From CPC320 sp002684375 (GTDB taxonomy: Bacteria; Pseudomonadota; Alphaproteobacteria; Rhodobacterales; Rhodobacteraceae): a stretch of 58,545 nt of DNA. How positions within the stretch are numbered: position 1 is the first letter of the stretch; every line of letters starts with the position of its first letter. Location of the stretch: positions 1 through 58,545 of the forward strand of contig CBFIHZ010000025.1 of NCBI GenBank assembly GCA_965662545.1, in the 5' to 3' direction. Positions 8,919 through 18,473 of the stretch are shown piece by piece. The notes under the pieces were generated by a model. The model made no database searches, was not told the DNA's origin, and saw only the letters and a list, made by a program, of their open reading frames with translations. Made by a program: the position numbers and the translations under genes.

Positions 8919-10858
8919 GACGCCCCTTCAGAAACGTTAGCAGAAGTGCACAAACAATTTCCCGGCGCGGGCTTATACTGGGTGGTGCACAAGCCGTTTT
9001 CATAGGCATACTGGGCTTGCGGATGCGTCACCTGCAGGTCGAGCAAGCCGACCAGTTCAGACTATTGGCCGAAGAAAACCGTATCAACATCCGGCTTTTG
9101 CCGCCTATTCGCGGACAGATATTTGATCGCAATGGAGCAATTATTGCGGAAAACGAACCCAGTTATCGGATCACAATGGTCCGGGAAGATGCCGGGGATA
9201 TTACGCATGTTTTGAATGAATTGACGCGTTTAATTGAACTTGATCCCGACGCTCTGAATCGGGCCATCGCAGAAATGAACAGGTCAGCACCTTTTCTGCC
9301 AGTTACAATCGCCGATCGTGTTACTTGGGAAGAGATCACCCGTGTCGCAGTGAACGCACCGGTTCTGCCGGGCGTGACACCCGAAGTGGGCCAGTCCAGA
9401 CGCTATCCTATGGGCCGTATATTTGCCCATGTCGTGGGCTATGTCGGCCCCGTCAGCACTCGAGACCTTGAACGCATCCAAGATCCCGAACCCATTTTAC
9501 GCATTCCACGATTTCAAATTGGCAAGGTGGGGATTGAAGCAGAATTCGAAACGGCTTTGCGCGGGCGTGCTGGGTCTAAAAGAGTAGAGGTCAATTCTCT
9601 TGGCCGTATGATGCGGGAACTGGACCGAAAAGAGGGCGAGACCGGTGCCAACCTTCAACTGACGGTAAATGCCCAGTTGCAAGATTATATTCAGGCGCGA
9701 CTGGGAGATCTAAGCGCATCAGCGGTGGTAATAAATTGCCAAACTGGCGATCTATTGGCCATTGCCTCTTCTCCAAGCTATGATCCTAACAAGTTTGTCC
9801 GCCGCATTTCATTCGCAGACTTCGCCGCCTTGCGGGATGATGAACGCCGGCCCCTTGCGTCAAAAACTGTTCAAGATGCCTATCCTCCTGGTTCCGTATT
9901 TAAAATGCTAACCGCACTTGCTGCTTTGGATGAAGGTCTGATCACTGCGGATGAAACAGTGCAGTGCTCTGGACATCTTGAAGTCAGCGGACGTCGCTTT
10001 CACTGCTGGAAGCGGGCCGGTCATGGCAAGGTTGATCTTGAGACCTCGCTGCGCGAGAGTTGCGACGTATATTTTTATGAACTGGCCCTAAAGGTTGGTA
10101 TTGAAAAAATTACAAAGATCGCACGGCGGTTTGGCCTTGGTACCGCTCATGACATTCCAATGTCAGGGGTGGCAAGTGGACTTACACCAGATAAAAATTG
10201 GAAACGGTTAAACCGCGGCCGCGACTGGGTGGTTGGTGATACAGTAAACGCTGCGATTGGGCAGGGCTATGTCCTGACCTCGCCGCTGCAACTGGTCGTG
10301 ATGGCCGCCCGGCTGGCGAGCGGCAAATCGGTGGTACCACGACTTATCAAAAAAATTGATGGTATTGAGCAGCCAAACAGACAAGACCCACCACTTGATC
10401 TTCAAGACGAACATCTACAACAAATCCGCAAAGCCATGTATCAGGTCAGCAACAATCGCCGCGGAACCGCATACCGGTCACGGATCATAGACGCAAAATT
10501 CCGACTTGCAGGGAAAACCGGAACAAGCCAAGTCCGCAATATTACCGAGGCCGAACGCAAACGGGGGGTGACCAAAAACAGCGACTTGCCCTGGAAACGC
10601 CGGGACCACGCGTTATTCGTCAACTTCGCGCCCTTCGACGCGCCAGAAATCGCCGTTGCAGTGGTGGTTGAACATGGCGGCGGCGGTTCAACGACTGCGG
10701 CACCTATTGCACGCGACATTACGCTTCAGGCGCTTTATGACGGAGATCCTCCGCTTAGCGCCTATCCGGCCAAGGACCGATCAAAAATCAAGGCACAGCG
10801 TCAAGAATTGCAAAAATTGCGGCAACCGTTTCAGAGCTCTCGGAAAAGCAAAGTATGA
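8915..10858 (+). CDS. mrdA: Penicillin-binding protein 2 (elongasome transpeptidase)
   Basis: A 647-residue class B penicillin-binding protein. It has an N-terminal membrane anchor (about 18-35), a pedestal domain with RGQIFDRNG near residue 66, and a transpeptidase domain whose catalytic motifs are SVFK (S327, K330), SCD (382-384) and KTGTS (534-538). It cross-links peptidoglycan during elongation together with RodA and is the target of mecillinam in related bacteria. It overlaps mreD and rodA by 4 bp each. Its length is normal for the family, and a basic, Q/K-rich tail ends the protein. Confidence 0.96.
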   Translation: MRRPFRNVSRSAQTISRRGLILGGAQAVFIGILGLRMRHLQVEQADQFRLLAEENRINIRLLPPIRGQIFDRNGAIIAENEPSYRITMVREDAGDITHVLNELTRLIELDPDALNRAIAEMNRSAPFLPVTIADRVTWEEITRVAVNAPVLPGVTPEVGQSRRYPMGRIFAHVVGYVGPVSTRDLERIQDPEPILRIPRFQIGKVGIEAEFETALRGRAGSKRVEVNSLGRMMRELDRKEGETGANLQLTVNAQLQDYIQARLGDLSASAVVINCQTGDLLAIASSPSYDPNKFVRRISFADFAALRDDERRPLASKTVQDAYPPGSVFKMLTALAALDEGLITADETVQCSGHLEVSGRRFHCWKRAGHGKVDLETSLRESCDVYFYELALKVGIEKITKIARRFGLGTAHDIPMSGVASGLTPDKNWKRLNRGRDWVVGDTVNAAIGQGYVLTSPLQLVVMAARLASGKSVVPRLIKKIDGIEQPNRQDPPLDLQDEHLQQIRKAMYQVSNNRRGTAYRSRIIDAKFRLAGKTGTSQVRNITEAERKRGVTKNSDLPWKRRDHALFVNFAPFDAPEIAVAVVVEHGGGGSTTAAPIARDITLQALYDGDPPLSAYPAKDRSKIKAQRQELQKLRQPFQSSRKSKV

Positions 10859-11994
10859 GTTATCTTGAGTATACCGTCAAAACTGTACCAACGGGGCTGC
10901 GGAAAATATTATTTTTCAATTGGCCTCTGGCTATTTTGATCACAGCTATTGCCGCGCTTGGAGTGCTGCAACTTTATTCGGTTGCGGGAGGGTCTTTTAC
11001 GCCATGGGCAAGCCCACAGATCAAAAGGTTCATCTTGGGCTTCCTACTCATGCTGTTGGTTGGCATGATGCCGATCTGGTTTTGGCGCAGCGTCTCCAGT
11101 CTGGCCTATCTTGGCGCTTTGGGCTTGCTATTGTTTGTTGAGTTTTTTGGCGCCGTAGGTATGGGAGCAAAGCGCTGGATTGACCTTGGGTTTATGAACT
11201 TGCAACCATCTGAGGTGATGAAAATTGCACTTATCATGGCAATCGCATCTTACTATGATTGGTTGCCACTAGAGAAAACCTCAAAACTCATTTGGGTCAT
11301 TCTGCCCGCCGTTATCATACTGCTGCCTACCGCGCTTGTATTGAAGCAGCCAGATCTTGGTACAGCGATCCTGTTAAGTGCCGGCGGTGCTGTGGTCATG
11401 TTTTTAGCTGGCGTACATTGGGCCTATTTCATCACCATGATCACAGCCGGTATCGGATTGATTTCGATTGTGTTTCAAAGCCGGGGAACGTCTTGGCAAA
11501 TGCTCAAGGACTATCAATTCAAGCGCATTGAAACCTTTCTGGACCCAACCAATGATCCACTGGGAGCCGGGTATAACATCATTCAATCTAAGATCGCACT
11601 GGGATCGGGCGGTTGGAGTGGGCGCGGATTTATGCAAGGCACCCAGAGCCGGCTGAACTTTCTTCCCGAAAAACATACCGATTTTATTTTCACCACACTG
11701 GCTGAAGAGTTCGGGTTTATCGGTGCTATTTCCCTGCTCAGCCTCTATGCACTGGTGCTGGTGTTTTGCATCCTTTCGGCTTTAAAAAACAAAGACCGAT
11801 TTTCGTCGCTTTTGATTTTTGGCATTGCAAGTACGTTTTTTCTGTTTTTTGCGGTCAATATGTCGATGGTCATGGGGTTGATGCCTGTGGTTGGTGTGCC
11901 CCTACCGCTTGTCAGCTATGGTGGGTCGGCCATGTTGATCTTGATGATCGGGTTTGGGCTGGTACAGTCTGCCCATGTCCATAGACCGAGATGA
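10855..11994 (+). CDS. rodA: Rod shape-determining protein RodA (SEDS glycosyltransferase)
   Basis: A 379-residue polytopic SEDS-family protein with about ten transmembrane helices. Family blocks are visible: GAKRWIDLG, LQPSEVMK, KQPDLGTA, AGYNIIQSKIALGSGG, LPEKHTDFIFTTLAEEFG (which contains the acidic catalytic region) and PLVSYGGSAM near the end. It polymerises lipid II into glycan strands with PBP2 as partner. The ATG overlaps the mrdA stop (ATGA). It is the last elongasome gene; ghrA follows after 7 bp. Confidence 0.96.
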   Translation: MSYLEYTVKTVPTGLRKILFFNWPLAILITAIAALGVLQLYSVAGGSFTPWASPQIKRFILGFLLMLLVGMMPIWFWRSVSSLAYLGALGLLLFVEFFGAVGMGAKRWIDLGFMNLQPSEVMKIALIMAIASYYDWLPLEKTSKLIWVILPAVIILLPTALVLKQPDLGTAILLSAGGAVVMFLAGVHWAYFITMITAGIGLISIVFQSRGTSWQMLKDYQFKRIETFLDPTNDPLGAGYNIIQSKIALGSGGWSGRGFMQGTQSRLNFLPEKHTDFIFTTLAEEFGFIGAISLLSLYALVLVFCILSALKNKDRFSSLLIFGIASTFFLFFAVNMSMVMGLMPVVGVPLPLVSYGGSAMLILMIGFGLVQSAHVHRPR

Positions 11995-12001
11995 GTCCCT
12001 T

Positions 12002-12931
12002 ATGATCAATATTCTGTTTGCCGCCCACCCAGACCGCTGGGATGAATACCAAGCGCCACTGACCAAAGCCCTAAATGAGGCTGGACTTATCTTTGACATG
12101 CGGACCGAATTTTCGCCCGAACAGGTCGATTATATCGTTTATGCCCCCAACAGCGCATTGCAGGATTTCACCCCCTATACAAACTGCCGCGCGGTTCTCA
12201 ATCTTTGGGCAGGGGTAGAGAATATCGTTGGAAACCAAACACTAAGAATGCCACTGGCGCGAATGATCGACCGCGGCATGACCCGCGGTATGGTTGAATG
12301 GGTCACGGGGCATGTAATGCGCCATCACTTAGGCATGGATTCACATATTTTTGGGCAAGACGGCCAATGGCGCAGCGAGATCGCGCCACTGGCCTGCGAC
12401 CGACCGGTGACAATCCTCGGTATGGGAACCCTAGGTCAGGCGTGTGCAGAGGCGCTTACCAACTTGGAGTTCCCTGTCACCGGATGGAGCCGGACACCCA
12501 AAAGTCTCCCGGGCATCACGGCACTGAGCGGTGAAGCACAGCTGGAAAAATCTCTTGAGTCCGCGCAGATTGTCATTTTATTGTTGCCCTTAACAGCAGA
12601 GACGCAGGGCGTGATCAATACCCAGCGGTTGGCGGCTTTACCGAAAGGCGCCGTGCTGATCAATGCTGGACGCGGCCCGCTCATTGATGATGCGGCGCTA
12701 TTGGCCTGCCTGGATGCAGACCATCTGGGACACGCGACGCTTGACGTCTTTGATATCGAGCCCCTGCCCGTTGAGCATGTATTTTGGCAACACCCCAAAA
12801 TCACGGTGACGCCGCATATTGCTTCTGCCACACGGCCCACCAGCTCTTCAAAAGTAATTGCTGAAAATATCCGCCGTGGCGAAGCTGGCGAGGCACTTTT
12901 GCATCTTGTCGATCGACATACCGGGTATTGA
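12002..12931 (+). CDS. ghrA: Glyoxylate/hydroxypyruvate reductase A (D-isomer 2-hydroxyacid dehydrogenase)
   Basis: A 309-residue NAD(P)-dependent reductase that converts glyoxylate to glycolate and hydroxypyruvate to glycerate. The Rossmann motif GMGTLG lies at 140-145. Catalytic elements follow in the family order: NAGRGP (Arg), a DVFDIEPLP segment (Glu) and PHIAS (His). The start at 12002 (MINILFAA) is the family-typical N-terminus and does not overlap rodA; upstream in-frame starts inside the end of rodA are less likely. It sits directly behind the cell-shape operon and may be read from it, but no functional tie is evident. Confidence 0.88.
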   Translation: MINILFAAHPDRWDEYQAPLTKALNEAGLIFDMRTEFSPEQVDYIVYAPNSALQDFTPYTNCRAVLNLWAGVENIVGNQTLRMPLARMIDRGMTRGMVEWVTGHVMRHHLGMDSHIFGQDGQWRSEIAPLACDRPVTILGMGTLGQACAEALTNLEFPVTGWSRTPKSLPGITALSGEAQLEKSLESAQIVILLLPLTAETQGVINTQRLAALPKGAVLINAGRGPLIDDAALLACLDADHLGHATLDVFDIEPLPVEHVFWQHPKITVTPHIASATRPTSSSKVIAENIRRGEAGEALLHLVDRHTGY

Positions 12932-13723
12932 TCAACGCAAAAGCGGCGGTTTATCTCGGTCCATGCCCGGCGCAGACATGGAGATTTTTTGTCCCTGCAC
13001 CGGGTCTGGCAAATCAAAGCGCAGCCCGCAACCAGCCAAAGATCCGACCAGCGGATCGGCACTGTCAAAAAACCCCACATCAATTGACCCGGCCTCTATA
13101 CCAGAGAACGTCAACGCCTCATTGGCGGCCTGTACCAAAGCGCTCTGTGCCCCCGGACGTGCATCAATAAAAGCCAATAGGTGACCCTGCCCACCTTGTT
13201 CATAGCTGACCCCGACCAGATAGGCGGTACGGGCAAGTCCGGTGGCTGAGGCAAGTTTACCATCAAGTGCCGTCAACAAAATTTCTGGCAACCCGCGCGG
13301 TGCAGAAAACTCCTGTAACCGCGTCTCGAGCTGTTCTGGCGCGGCTTGCAACGTATTGGCAAGCCAATCCACGGCATCTGCTGGGATTAGAATGGACGAG
13401 GGGGCCACATCAAGGTTCACACCAAGCCCAATCCCCTGACCCGCCAGCATCGCCGCAATAATCCGGCCAGACAGGCTCGCATAGGGTGCCACCCGGCCAG
13501 TGAACTGCACCAGCCGCTCTTCTCGATCAAACACCAGCACAAAACGACTGTCGGACAAATCAAAAACTTCGGGCGACACGCTGTCACCTGTCACCTCTTC
13601 GGTGATCAATAAAAACAACTCAGAGGCGGCCAGCTTTTCATAAAATTGCAGACGCAGAGTGGGGTCCTCAGGCGCGCGCTCCATTGCTGAATGGGCCAGA
13701 TCAATCAACGTTTTCTCAGTCAT
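12932..13723 (-). CDS. SseB family protein
   Basis: A 263-residue protein starting MTEKTLIDLAHSAMERAP. The N-terminal half resembles the SseB domain (FYEKLAASELFLLI, then VFDLSDSRFVLVFD and a predicted alpha/beta core), and the C-terminal part corresponds to the SseB C-terminal domain. The E. coli founding member is linked to serine sensitivity; the molecular function is unknown. The start at 13723 is supported by a GTGAGG ribosome-binding site; the open frame upstream is not conserved-looking. It converges with ghrA, and the stop codons nearly abut. Confidence 0.8.
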   Translation of the reverse strand: MTEKTLIDLAHSAMERAPEDPTLRLQFYEKLAASELFLLITEEVTGDSVSPEVFDLSDSRFVLVFDREERLVQFTGRVAPYASLSGRIIAAMLAGQGIGLGVNLDVAPSSILIPADAVDWLANTLQAAPEQLETRLQEFSAPRGLPEILLTALDGKLASATGLARTAYLVGVSYEQGGQGHLLAFIDARPGAQSALVQAANEALTFSGIEAGSIDVGFFDSADPLVGSLAGCGLRFDLPDPVQGQKISMSAPGMDRDKPPLLR

Positions 13724-14168
13724 CTTGAACCTCACTGACCTGCTGGCGCGGTAAAAGTAACAGCTCGGCTTTAACCACGGGTTTCTCTTCCCCATGGCGT
13801 ATTGTGCCGGTGCGGATGAGGCAAGGTAAAGATCTGCGACCCTTGCGCGCGCCAGTTTGGCCCCCTCAGACCTAAAAGCGGCCTCCAGATATCTTATATG
13901 CGCATCTCGCCACACATTGGGTGGTCAATTGTAAGGATAAACAGATCTTGCCACATCCCTCCACGCGCAATTTTGGCACCGAGCGCAAGCGATATCATTC
14001 CCAGCCTACATCGGTTCGATGTCGAACGCCCACAGATATACCACACCCAGTGAACGTGAAGCCTAAAAACCATTTGTAGACCAAAGAGAGACAATGACAG
14101 AATTTTAAGCGGATTCCTCAAGGTGTCTTGCGCTATAAAATCACAACCGGCGACAGAGACGTCTAAGG
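13724..14168. other. Gene-free stretch with a possible coding remnant
   Basis: About 445 bp between the SseB gene and the glycosylase-like gene. On the minus strand, a stop-delimited open stretch at about 13728-13870 encodes a protein-like C-terminus (containing RTGTIRHGEEKPVVKAELLL), blocked upstream by TGA and TAG in frame. It may be the tail of a lost gene that once preceded sseB. No start codon or ribosome-binding site goes with it. Nothing else is supported. Confidence 0.35.
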
Positions 14169-14765
14169 TCACTGCACCGCAGTGTTGTCTAATACCTGCG
14201 CCATTTTCGATCTAATGCGCGGGACAACCTGTGCCTCAAACCAAGCATTTTTCTTCAACCACCTGTTATTTCTAGGGCTGGGATGTGGCAAAACAAAGAT
14301 GCCTTTTCGACCCTCTGAAGACCGTCTAACGGCTTCGGTAACGGGGCGATCCCGAAGATATGGCAGATGCCATGCAATTGCGTAACGACCAAGCACCAAA
14401 GTAAGTTCAACCTTCCCGAGGGCCTGCAAAACCGGCGGCCTCCACGTTGCCGCACATGTCTTCATTGGCGGTTTATCGCCGCCTGACCCAGACCCAGGGT
14501 AACAAAGTCCCATGGGAAAAATTCCTATCCTTTTATCATCATAAAATGTGAACCTATCCACGCCCAGCCAATTGCGTAAACGGTCCCCAGACGGGTCATC
14601 GAAAGGCCGATTTTTCGTATGGGCCAGGCGCCCGGGGGCCTGCCCTGCAATGAGAACCTTAACGCGCTCATCCAGTTGGAATATCGGCTTTGGCCCCAAC
14701 TCTAAACCCTTGCAACGCGCACAAGCCCGCATCTTTGATGTAAGTAAATGAAGCGATTCTGGCAC
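14169..14765 (-). CDS. Uracil-DNA glycosylase family protein
   Basis: A 198-residue protein with the uracil-DNA-glycosylase-like fold. The N-terminal motif GQAPGRLAHTKNRPFDDPSG resembles the water-activating and uracil-binding GxxPG loop, and the C-terminal LPHPSPRN resembles the HPSP leucine-loop motif. A pair of cysteines in CARCKGLELG near residues 15-18 recalls the metal-binding N-terminus of the iron-sulfur families 4 and 5, but only two of the expected cysteines are evident. It probably takes part in excision of damaged or deaminated bases. It is not in an operon with neighbours. Confidence 0.75.
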   Translation of the reverse strand: MPESLHLLTSKMRACARCKGLELGPKPIFQLDERVKVLIAGQAPGRLAHTKNRPFDDPSGDRLRNWLGVDRFTFYDDKRIGIFPMGLCYPGSGSGGDKPPMKTCAATWRPPVLQALGKVELTLVLGRYAIAWHLPYLRDRPVTEAVRRSSEGRKGIFVLPHPSPRNNRWLKKNAWFEAQVVPRIRSKMAQVLDNTAVQ

Positions 14766-15260
14766 GTCGGCCCACCTGTTTTTCTTATCAGTAACTCATT
14801 TTCTGACTGGAATAAAAGCAACTCACCGCACATATGGCCTCGGAAATGTGAAACCTAGCTGCACAACACAGAATACCAGTTGAGGCTAAGATACCCGAAT
14901 ACGGCAGGGTGACGCCTGCTTGCTCTGTCGATATAGAGAAACTCTTGGGGTTGTATTTTTTGGCTCTAACAGCTATCTTAAAGAGATAGAGGGTGGCTGT
15001 TTTTTGCTGACTAGGCTCAGTACCTACCAAAGCGTATTGCACTCTTCCATCACACAAGCTTGCTATTTCGCCCCATTTTATGGGGAGCTGATCTTTGTAA
15101 AAGTTACTAATTCTATCGATACGATCCAATTATTTTCTATTTATATCAGTAGCCTGTGATGAACAGATCTGAGACCAACACCTGTGGAATGACCCCCTGA
15201 GTTTCAGTGCTCTCTGCCATGACTAACGGGTCATGTGATCACTCCACCAAAAGGACTAAC
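14766..15260. other. Gene-free stretch upstream of the DUF1611 gene
   Basis: About 495 bp. Short open frames on both strands show no recognisable protein and no good ribosome-binding site until the AAGGA before 15261. The segment near 14955-14990 shares a loosely similar phrase (GTGA-GCCTGC...TCGATATA) with 18258-18296, which suggests two copies of a decayed element, but this was judged by eye only. The promoter of the DUF1611-racemase pair should lie in the right-hand part. Confidence 0.35.
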
Positions 15261-16460
15261 ATGGAAACCAAAAATGACGCTACCGATGCCATCCCGAGGA
15301 GCACCTCGAGGCTACAAGCACCACCCGCAAATCTGTCCCTTAAATTACAGACGGTTTCGACACTTCAAATCAACAAGGTTCCGACCGCAATCGTGTATTG
15401 TGAAGGTAATTTCGGAAAGGTTGATGGAAAAACTGCAAATGGCCTCATCCGGCATTCTCAAGCTTACCGGATTGTCTCAGTCATCGACAGTTCCCACAAC
15501 AGACAAGATAGCGGCCAAATTTTGGATGACGTGATTAACAACATTCCAATTTTCGGCAATCTCAAGGCGGCTGTCGTACACGAGCGAAAGGTCCCGGATA
15601 CTTTCATTTACGGGATGGCACCCTCCACTGGAAAGCTTTCATCACAGGACCGCATTGTGATATTGGATGCTATTGCAATGGGAATGAATATTGTAAGCGG
15701 GCTGCATGAATACCTTAGTGAAGATTCTGAGATTGCAGCCTTTGCATCAAAACACGATGTGACAATCAGAGATATCCGCAAACCCAAACAAAGCAAAGAC
15801 ATGCGCCTTTTTGACGGGAGCATTAAAAATGTCAACGCGGTACGCATTGCCGTGCTTGGTACGGATTGCGCGATTGGCAAACGCACAACAGCGACGGTTC
15901 TGGCCCGTGCGTTGAACGCAAAGGGCATCAAGACAGTGCTTGTCGGCACCGGTCAAACTGGATTGATGCAAGGGGCAAAATATGGTGTTGCTATGGATGC
16001 AGTGCCACCCCAGTTCTGTTGTGGAGAATTGGAGGGCGCCATCGTGGCTGCGTCTAAGACCGAGCAACCAGATGTCATCTTGATTGAGGGCCAAGGCGCG
16101 TTGAGCCATCCGGCTTTTTGCACCTCAGCCTTTATTCTGCGCGGCAGTCAGCCGGACGCTGTCATCCTCCAATACGCACCAAAGCGCCCGCATCGTTGCG
16201 ACTTCCCTCAGATGCCCATGCCCAGTCCCGAAGATGAGATAGCGTTGATAGAATCATTCGCTGACACAAAAGTCATTGGTGTCACAATCAACCATGAGGA
16301 TATGACCGACGGTGATATAAGCACCACGATCACGCTTCAATCAAATAGGCTAGGGCTGCCCATTACAGATGCGTTGGACCGTCCGGCGAATGACCTTCTA
16401 CGCATGGTTGTCCTGGCTTTCCCCAAGTTGCAACAAAAGCCGGTTACAGCGGCATCATGA
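15261..16460 (+). CDS. DUF1611 P-loop protein, paralogue of DgcN (putative amino-acid N-acyltransferase)
   Basis: A 399-residue DUF1611 protein. After an unusual 40-residue N-terminal extension rich in T, S and P comes the alpha/beta N-terminal domain (about 40-185, with IVSGLHEYL), then the P-loop domain with GTDCAIGKRTT (200-210), GTGQTG, EGQGALSHP and SQPDAVIL. All these blocks have counterparts in the DgcN gene of this window (GTDCSVGKMYT, ATGQTG, EGQGSL, GQPDALVL). DgcN is described as a D-glutamate N-acetyltransferase; acyl transfer by this paralogue is inference. The start at 15261 has AAGGA 7 nt upstream. Its stop overlaps the ATG of the racemase gene, so the two are coupled and likely act together. 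Confidence 0.8.
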   Translation: METKNDATDAIPRSTSRLQAPPANLSLKLQTVSTLQINKVPTAIVYCEGNFGKVDGKTANGLIRHSQAYRIVSVIDSSHNRQDSGQILDDVINNIPIFGNLKAAVVHERKVPDTFIYGMAPSTGKLSSQDRIVILDAIAMGMNIVSGLHEYLSEDSEIAAFASKHDVTIRDIRKPKQSKDMRLFDGSIKNVNAVRIAVLGTDCAIGKRTTATVLARALNAKGIKTVLVGTGQTGLMQGAKYGVAMDAVPPQFCCGELEGAIVAASKTEQPDVILIEGQGALSHPAFCTSAFILRGSQPDAVILQYAPKRPHRCDFPQMPMPSPEDEIALIESFADTKVIGVTINHEDMTDGDISTTITLQSNRLGLPITDALDRPANDLLRMVVLAFPKLQQKPVTAAS

Positions 16461-17578
16461 CCACACCACGGATTGAGGTTGATCTGAGCAAGATACGCCA
16501 CAACACACGATATCTTGTTGAGCGCCTGAAGGCGCGCGGCATCACCGTGACCGCCGTCACCAAAGCCGTCTGCGGCCATCCTAAAATCGCTCAAGCCATG
16601 CTCGAAGGTGGCGCAGTTGATCTTGGTGAGGCGCGCGTAAGTAATGTTAAAAGGTTGCGAGGGGCGGGCATCACAACCCCGATCACTTTGATCCGTACGC
16701 CACTACTAAGCCAAGCAGATCTCGTCGTGGGGTCCTGCAGTGCCAGCTATAATTCCGAGGTGGATGTGATCGCACGCCTTGCAGAAGCTGCGCGTAAAAC
16801 CAAATTCGTTCACAGCATCATGTTAATGGTGGAAATGGGTGATATGCGTGACGGGATCATGCCAGAGAATGTTGAAGCCATCGCAAGGCAAGTTACCGCG
16901 ATGCCAGGTGTCACAGTAAGAGGTATCGGCGCAAACTTCGCATGTCTTAGTGGCACGGCGCCCACCACGTCAAAAATGAACGATCTGTCCGCCATCGCCA
17001 GTCACATCGAACAGACCTACGGGATCTTAATACCAGTAATCTCCGGCGGCAACTCTGCCAATTTGCCTTTGGCACTTGGGCAACACTCAGGCGGGCGCAT
17101 TAACAACCTGAGGCTGGGCGAGGTAATTTTATTAGGGGTGGAACCCGTATCAGGTGAGAAAATAAATGGCCTTTTTACCGATGCTTTTACCCTTATCACC
17201 GAGGTTATTGAAGCAAAGTCCAAACCGGTTTTGACCAAAGCACTTTTCACTGATCCGGCTCTACAGGCTTTGCGCCTCGTCCCAGACAACAATCACGCAA
17301 TGCGGTCGATCCTTGCCATTGGCAAGCAAGACACAGATATATCCGGCCTCACTCTACCCAAAGGTGTCACCTGTCTCGGTGCAACCAGCGATCACATGGT
17401 GATAAAATCAATTCGATCTCACCCTCGGGTCGGAAGCGCATTAAAATTACAAATGAACTATAGTGCGTTGATGCGAGCCATGAATGCCCCTGACATTACA
17501 AAGGTCATATTGAACGAGACCCCTTTTAAAAAGCGCAGTTCCGCACATCGGGACGGTCCCGATGTGGCGTTGGTGTAA
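16457..17578 (+). CDS. PLP-dependent alanine/ornithine racemase-family enzyme
   Basis: A 373-residue fold-type III PLP enzyme of the alanine racemase N-terminal (TIM barrel) superfamily. The PLP lysine lies in TAVTKAVCGHP (K36), close to the N-terminus as in ornithine racemase and YhfX-like proteins. GNSANLPLAL and NNLRLGEVILLG correspond to the phosphate-binding and sheet segments of those families. The protein is more like these than like biosynthetic alanine racemase, and it lacks an obvious separate C-terminal beta domain. It overlaps the DUF1611 gene by 4 bp (ATGA). It should racemise a free amino acid; which one is unknown. The pairing with DUF1611 suggests a D-amino-acid pathway. Confidence 0.82.
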   Translation: MTTPRIEVDLSKIRHNTRYLVERLKARGITVTAVTKAVCGHPKIAQAMLEGGAVDLGEARVSNVKRLRGAGITTPITLIRTPLLSQADLVVGSCSASYNSEVDVIARLAEAARKTKFVHSIMLMVEMGDMRDGIMPENVEAIARQVTAMPGVTVRGIGANFACLSGTAPTTSKMNDLSAIASHIEQTYGILIPVISGGNSANLPLALGQHSGGRINNLRLGEVILLGVEPVSGEKINGLFTDAFTLITEVIEAKSKPVLTKALFTDPALQALRLVPDNNHAMRSILAIGKQDTDISGLTLPKGVTCLGATSDHMVIKSIRSHPRVGSALKLQMNYSALMRAMNAPDITKVILNETPFKKRSSAHRDGPDVALV

Positions 17579-17604
17579 GGAAGAATGCCCCCGAAGATCC
17601 AATT

Positions 17605-17892
17605 TTGGACGCAATGCAAAAGCACCCACACGCGCCCTATCGCAGAGCGATTTCATGCATTGAACGCTTGTTGACGTTCCACCTGTCTGCCGGTTTGCAG
17701 TTCTCAATTGAGAGGCAATTTTTAAGAGGACTCTATGGGCGCAAAGGATGGCATACTGCTACTTTTCGAGGGGCAGAAGTGACGGCAACAGAATTTAATG
17801 AGAGTGTTTCCCAAATACACAGATTTATGCATGAAAACGGCGATAAAGCTGTCTGTATCAATAGTTTGAGAATAGCGACTATCAAAATCTAA
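17605..17892 (+). CDS. Small hypothetical protein
   Basis: An open frame of 95 codons 26 bp after the racemase gene. It encodes a mixed, moderately basic protein that I do not recognise, with a GRKGWHTATFRGAEVTATEF stretch. The ribosome-binding site is poor, and no family motif or signal sequence is seen. It may be spurious or part of a degraded gene; it is included because it is the longest frame in an otherwise gene-free stretch. Confidence 0.22.
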   Translation: MDAMQKHPHAPYRRAISCIERLLTFHLSAGLQFSIERQFLRGLYGRKGWHTATFRGAEVTATEFNESVSQIHRFMHENGDKAVCINSLRIATIKI

Positions 17893-17931
17893 AGCACCAT
17901 TGTCGGTGTCTTTTCTCTATTCGAGGCACGA

Positions 17932-18117
17932 ATGCAATCCAACTTCCCAAAAGGTGCGTTTTTCAGAGAGTTACGGGTACACTTAGTCGATGCAGGGCAA
18001 CCTGAACTGGCAGACCAAATTCATCAACACTATTTGGCCATAAATGTACCAAAGCATTGGCGTAGCCCAAGTTATGAGGAACTGGGGACAGTTCCCAATC
18101 TTCCATTCGAAATTTAA
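17932..18117 (+). CDS. Small hypothetical protein
   Basis: An open frame of 61 codons preceded by GAGG with 5-6 nt spacing, a plausible ribosome-binding site. The product has an amphipathic segment (LADQIHQHYLAI) and no recognised motif. Whether it is expressed cannot be judged from sequence. Confidence 0.25.
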   Translation: MQSNFPKGAFFRELRVHLVDAGQPELADQIHQHYLAINVPKHWRSPSYEELGTVPNLPFEI

Positions 18118-18473
18118 GCACTTAGATAAAGGTTTCTTTGACGAGGGTAATATCGCGAAACCTGAGGGCTTTATTGACCTCACAGCGTTACGCTTCCTCG
18201 ATGGGCTTATAAAAACACTCAGGAAGCATACAAGTGCCTCGTAGTTTGATTGATCCCCGACACGTGAAGCCTGCGTTGCCCGCATAGTCGATATAAAAAA
18301 ATTTCATTCGGGCGAAATGGCTAAAGTTCTGCTTTGGGCACAGTTGCAAAGCGAAATTGGTGGTGGATATGCACACACCGCCTTGAACAGGCGTATGGGC
18401 CCGTTCACATCGCCCGCAATCAATTTATTTCGATAAAGTTTGAAATGAATTCTTGACAGGTTCAAGTATTTCT
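18118..18473. other. Gene-free stretch left of the arsR-like gene
   Basis: About 355 bp with several short overlapping frames but no convincing gene. TTGACA at 18453-18458 is a possible -35 element for the ArsR-permease operon. Confidence 0.4.

Noticed and set aside
14788..15129. 113-codon minus-strand frame between the glycosylase-like and DUF1611 genes
   Set aside because: No recognisable domain, poor ribosome-binding site and an overlapping frame on the other strand of similar size; not enough for a gene call.
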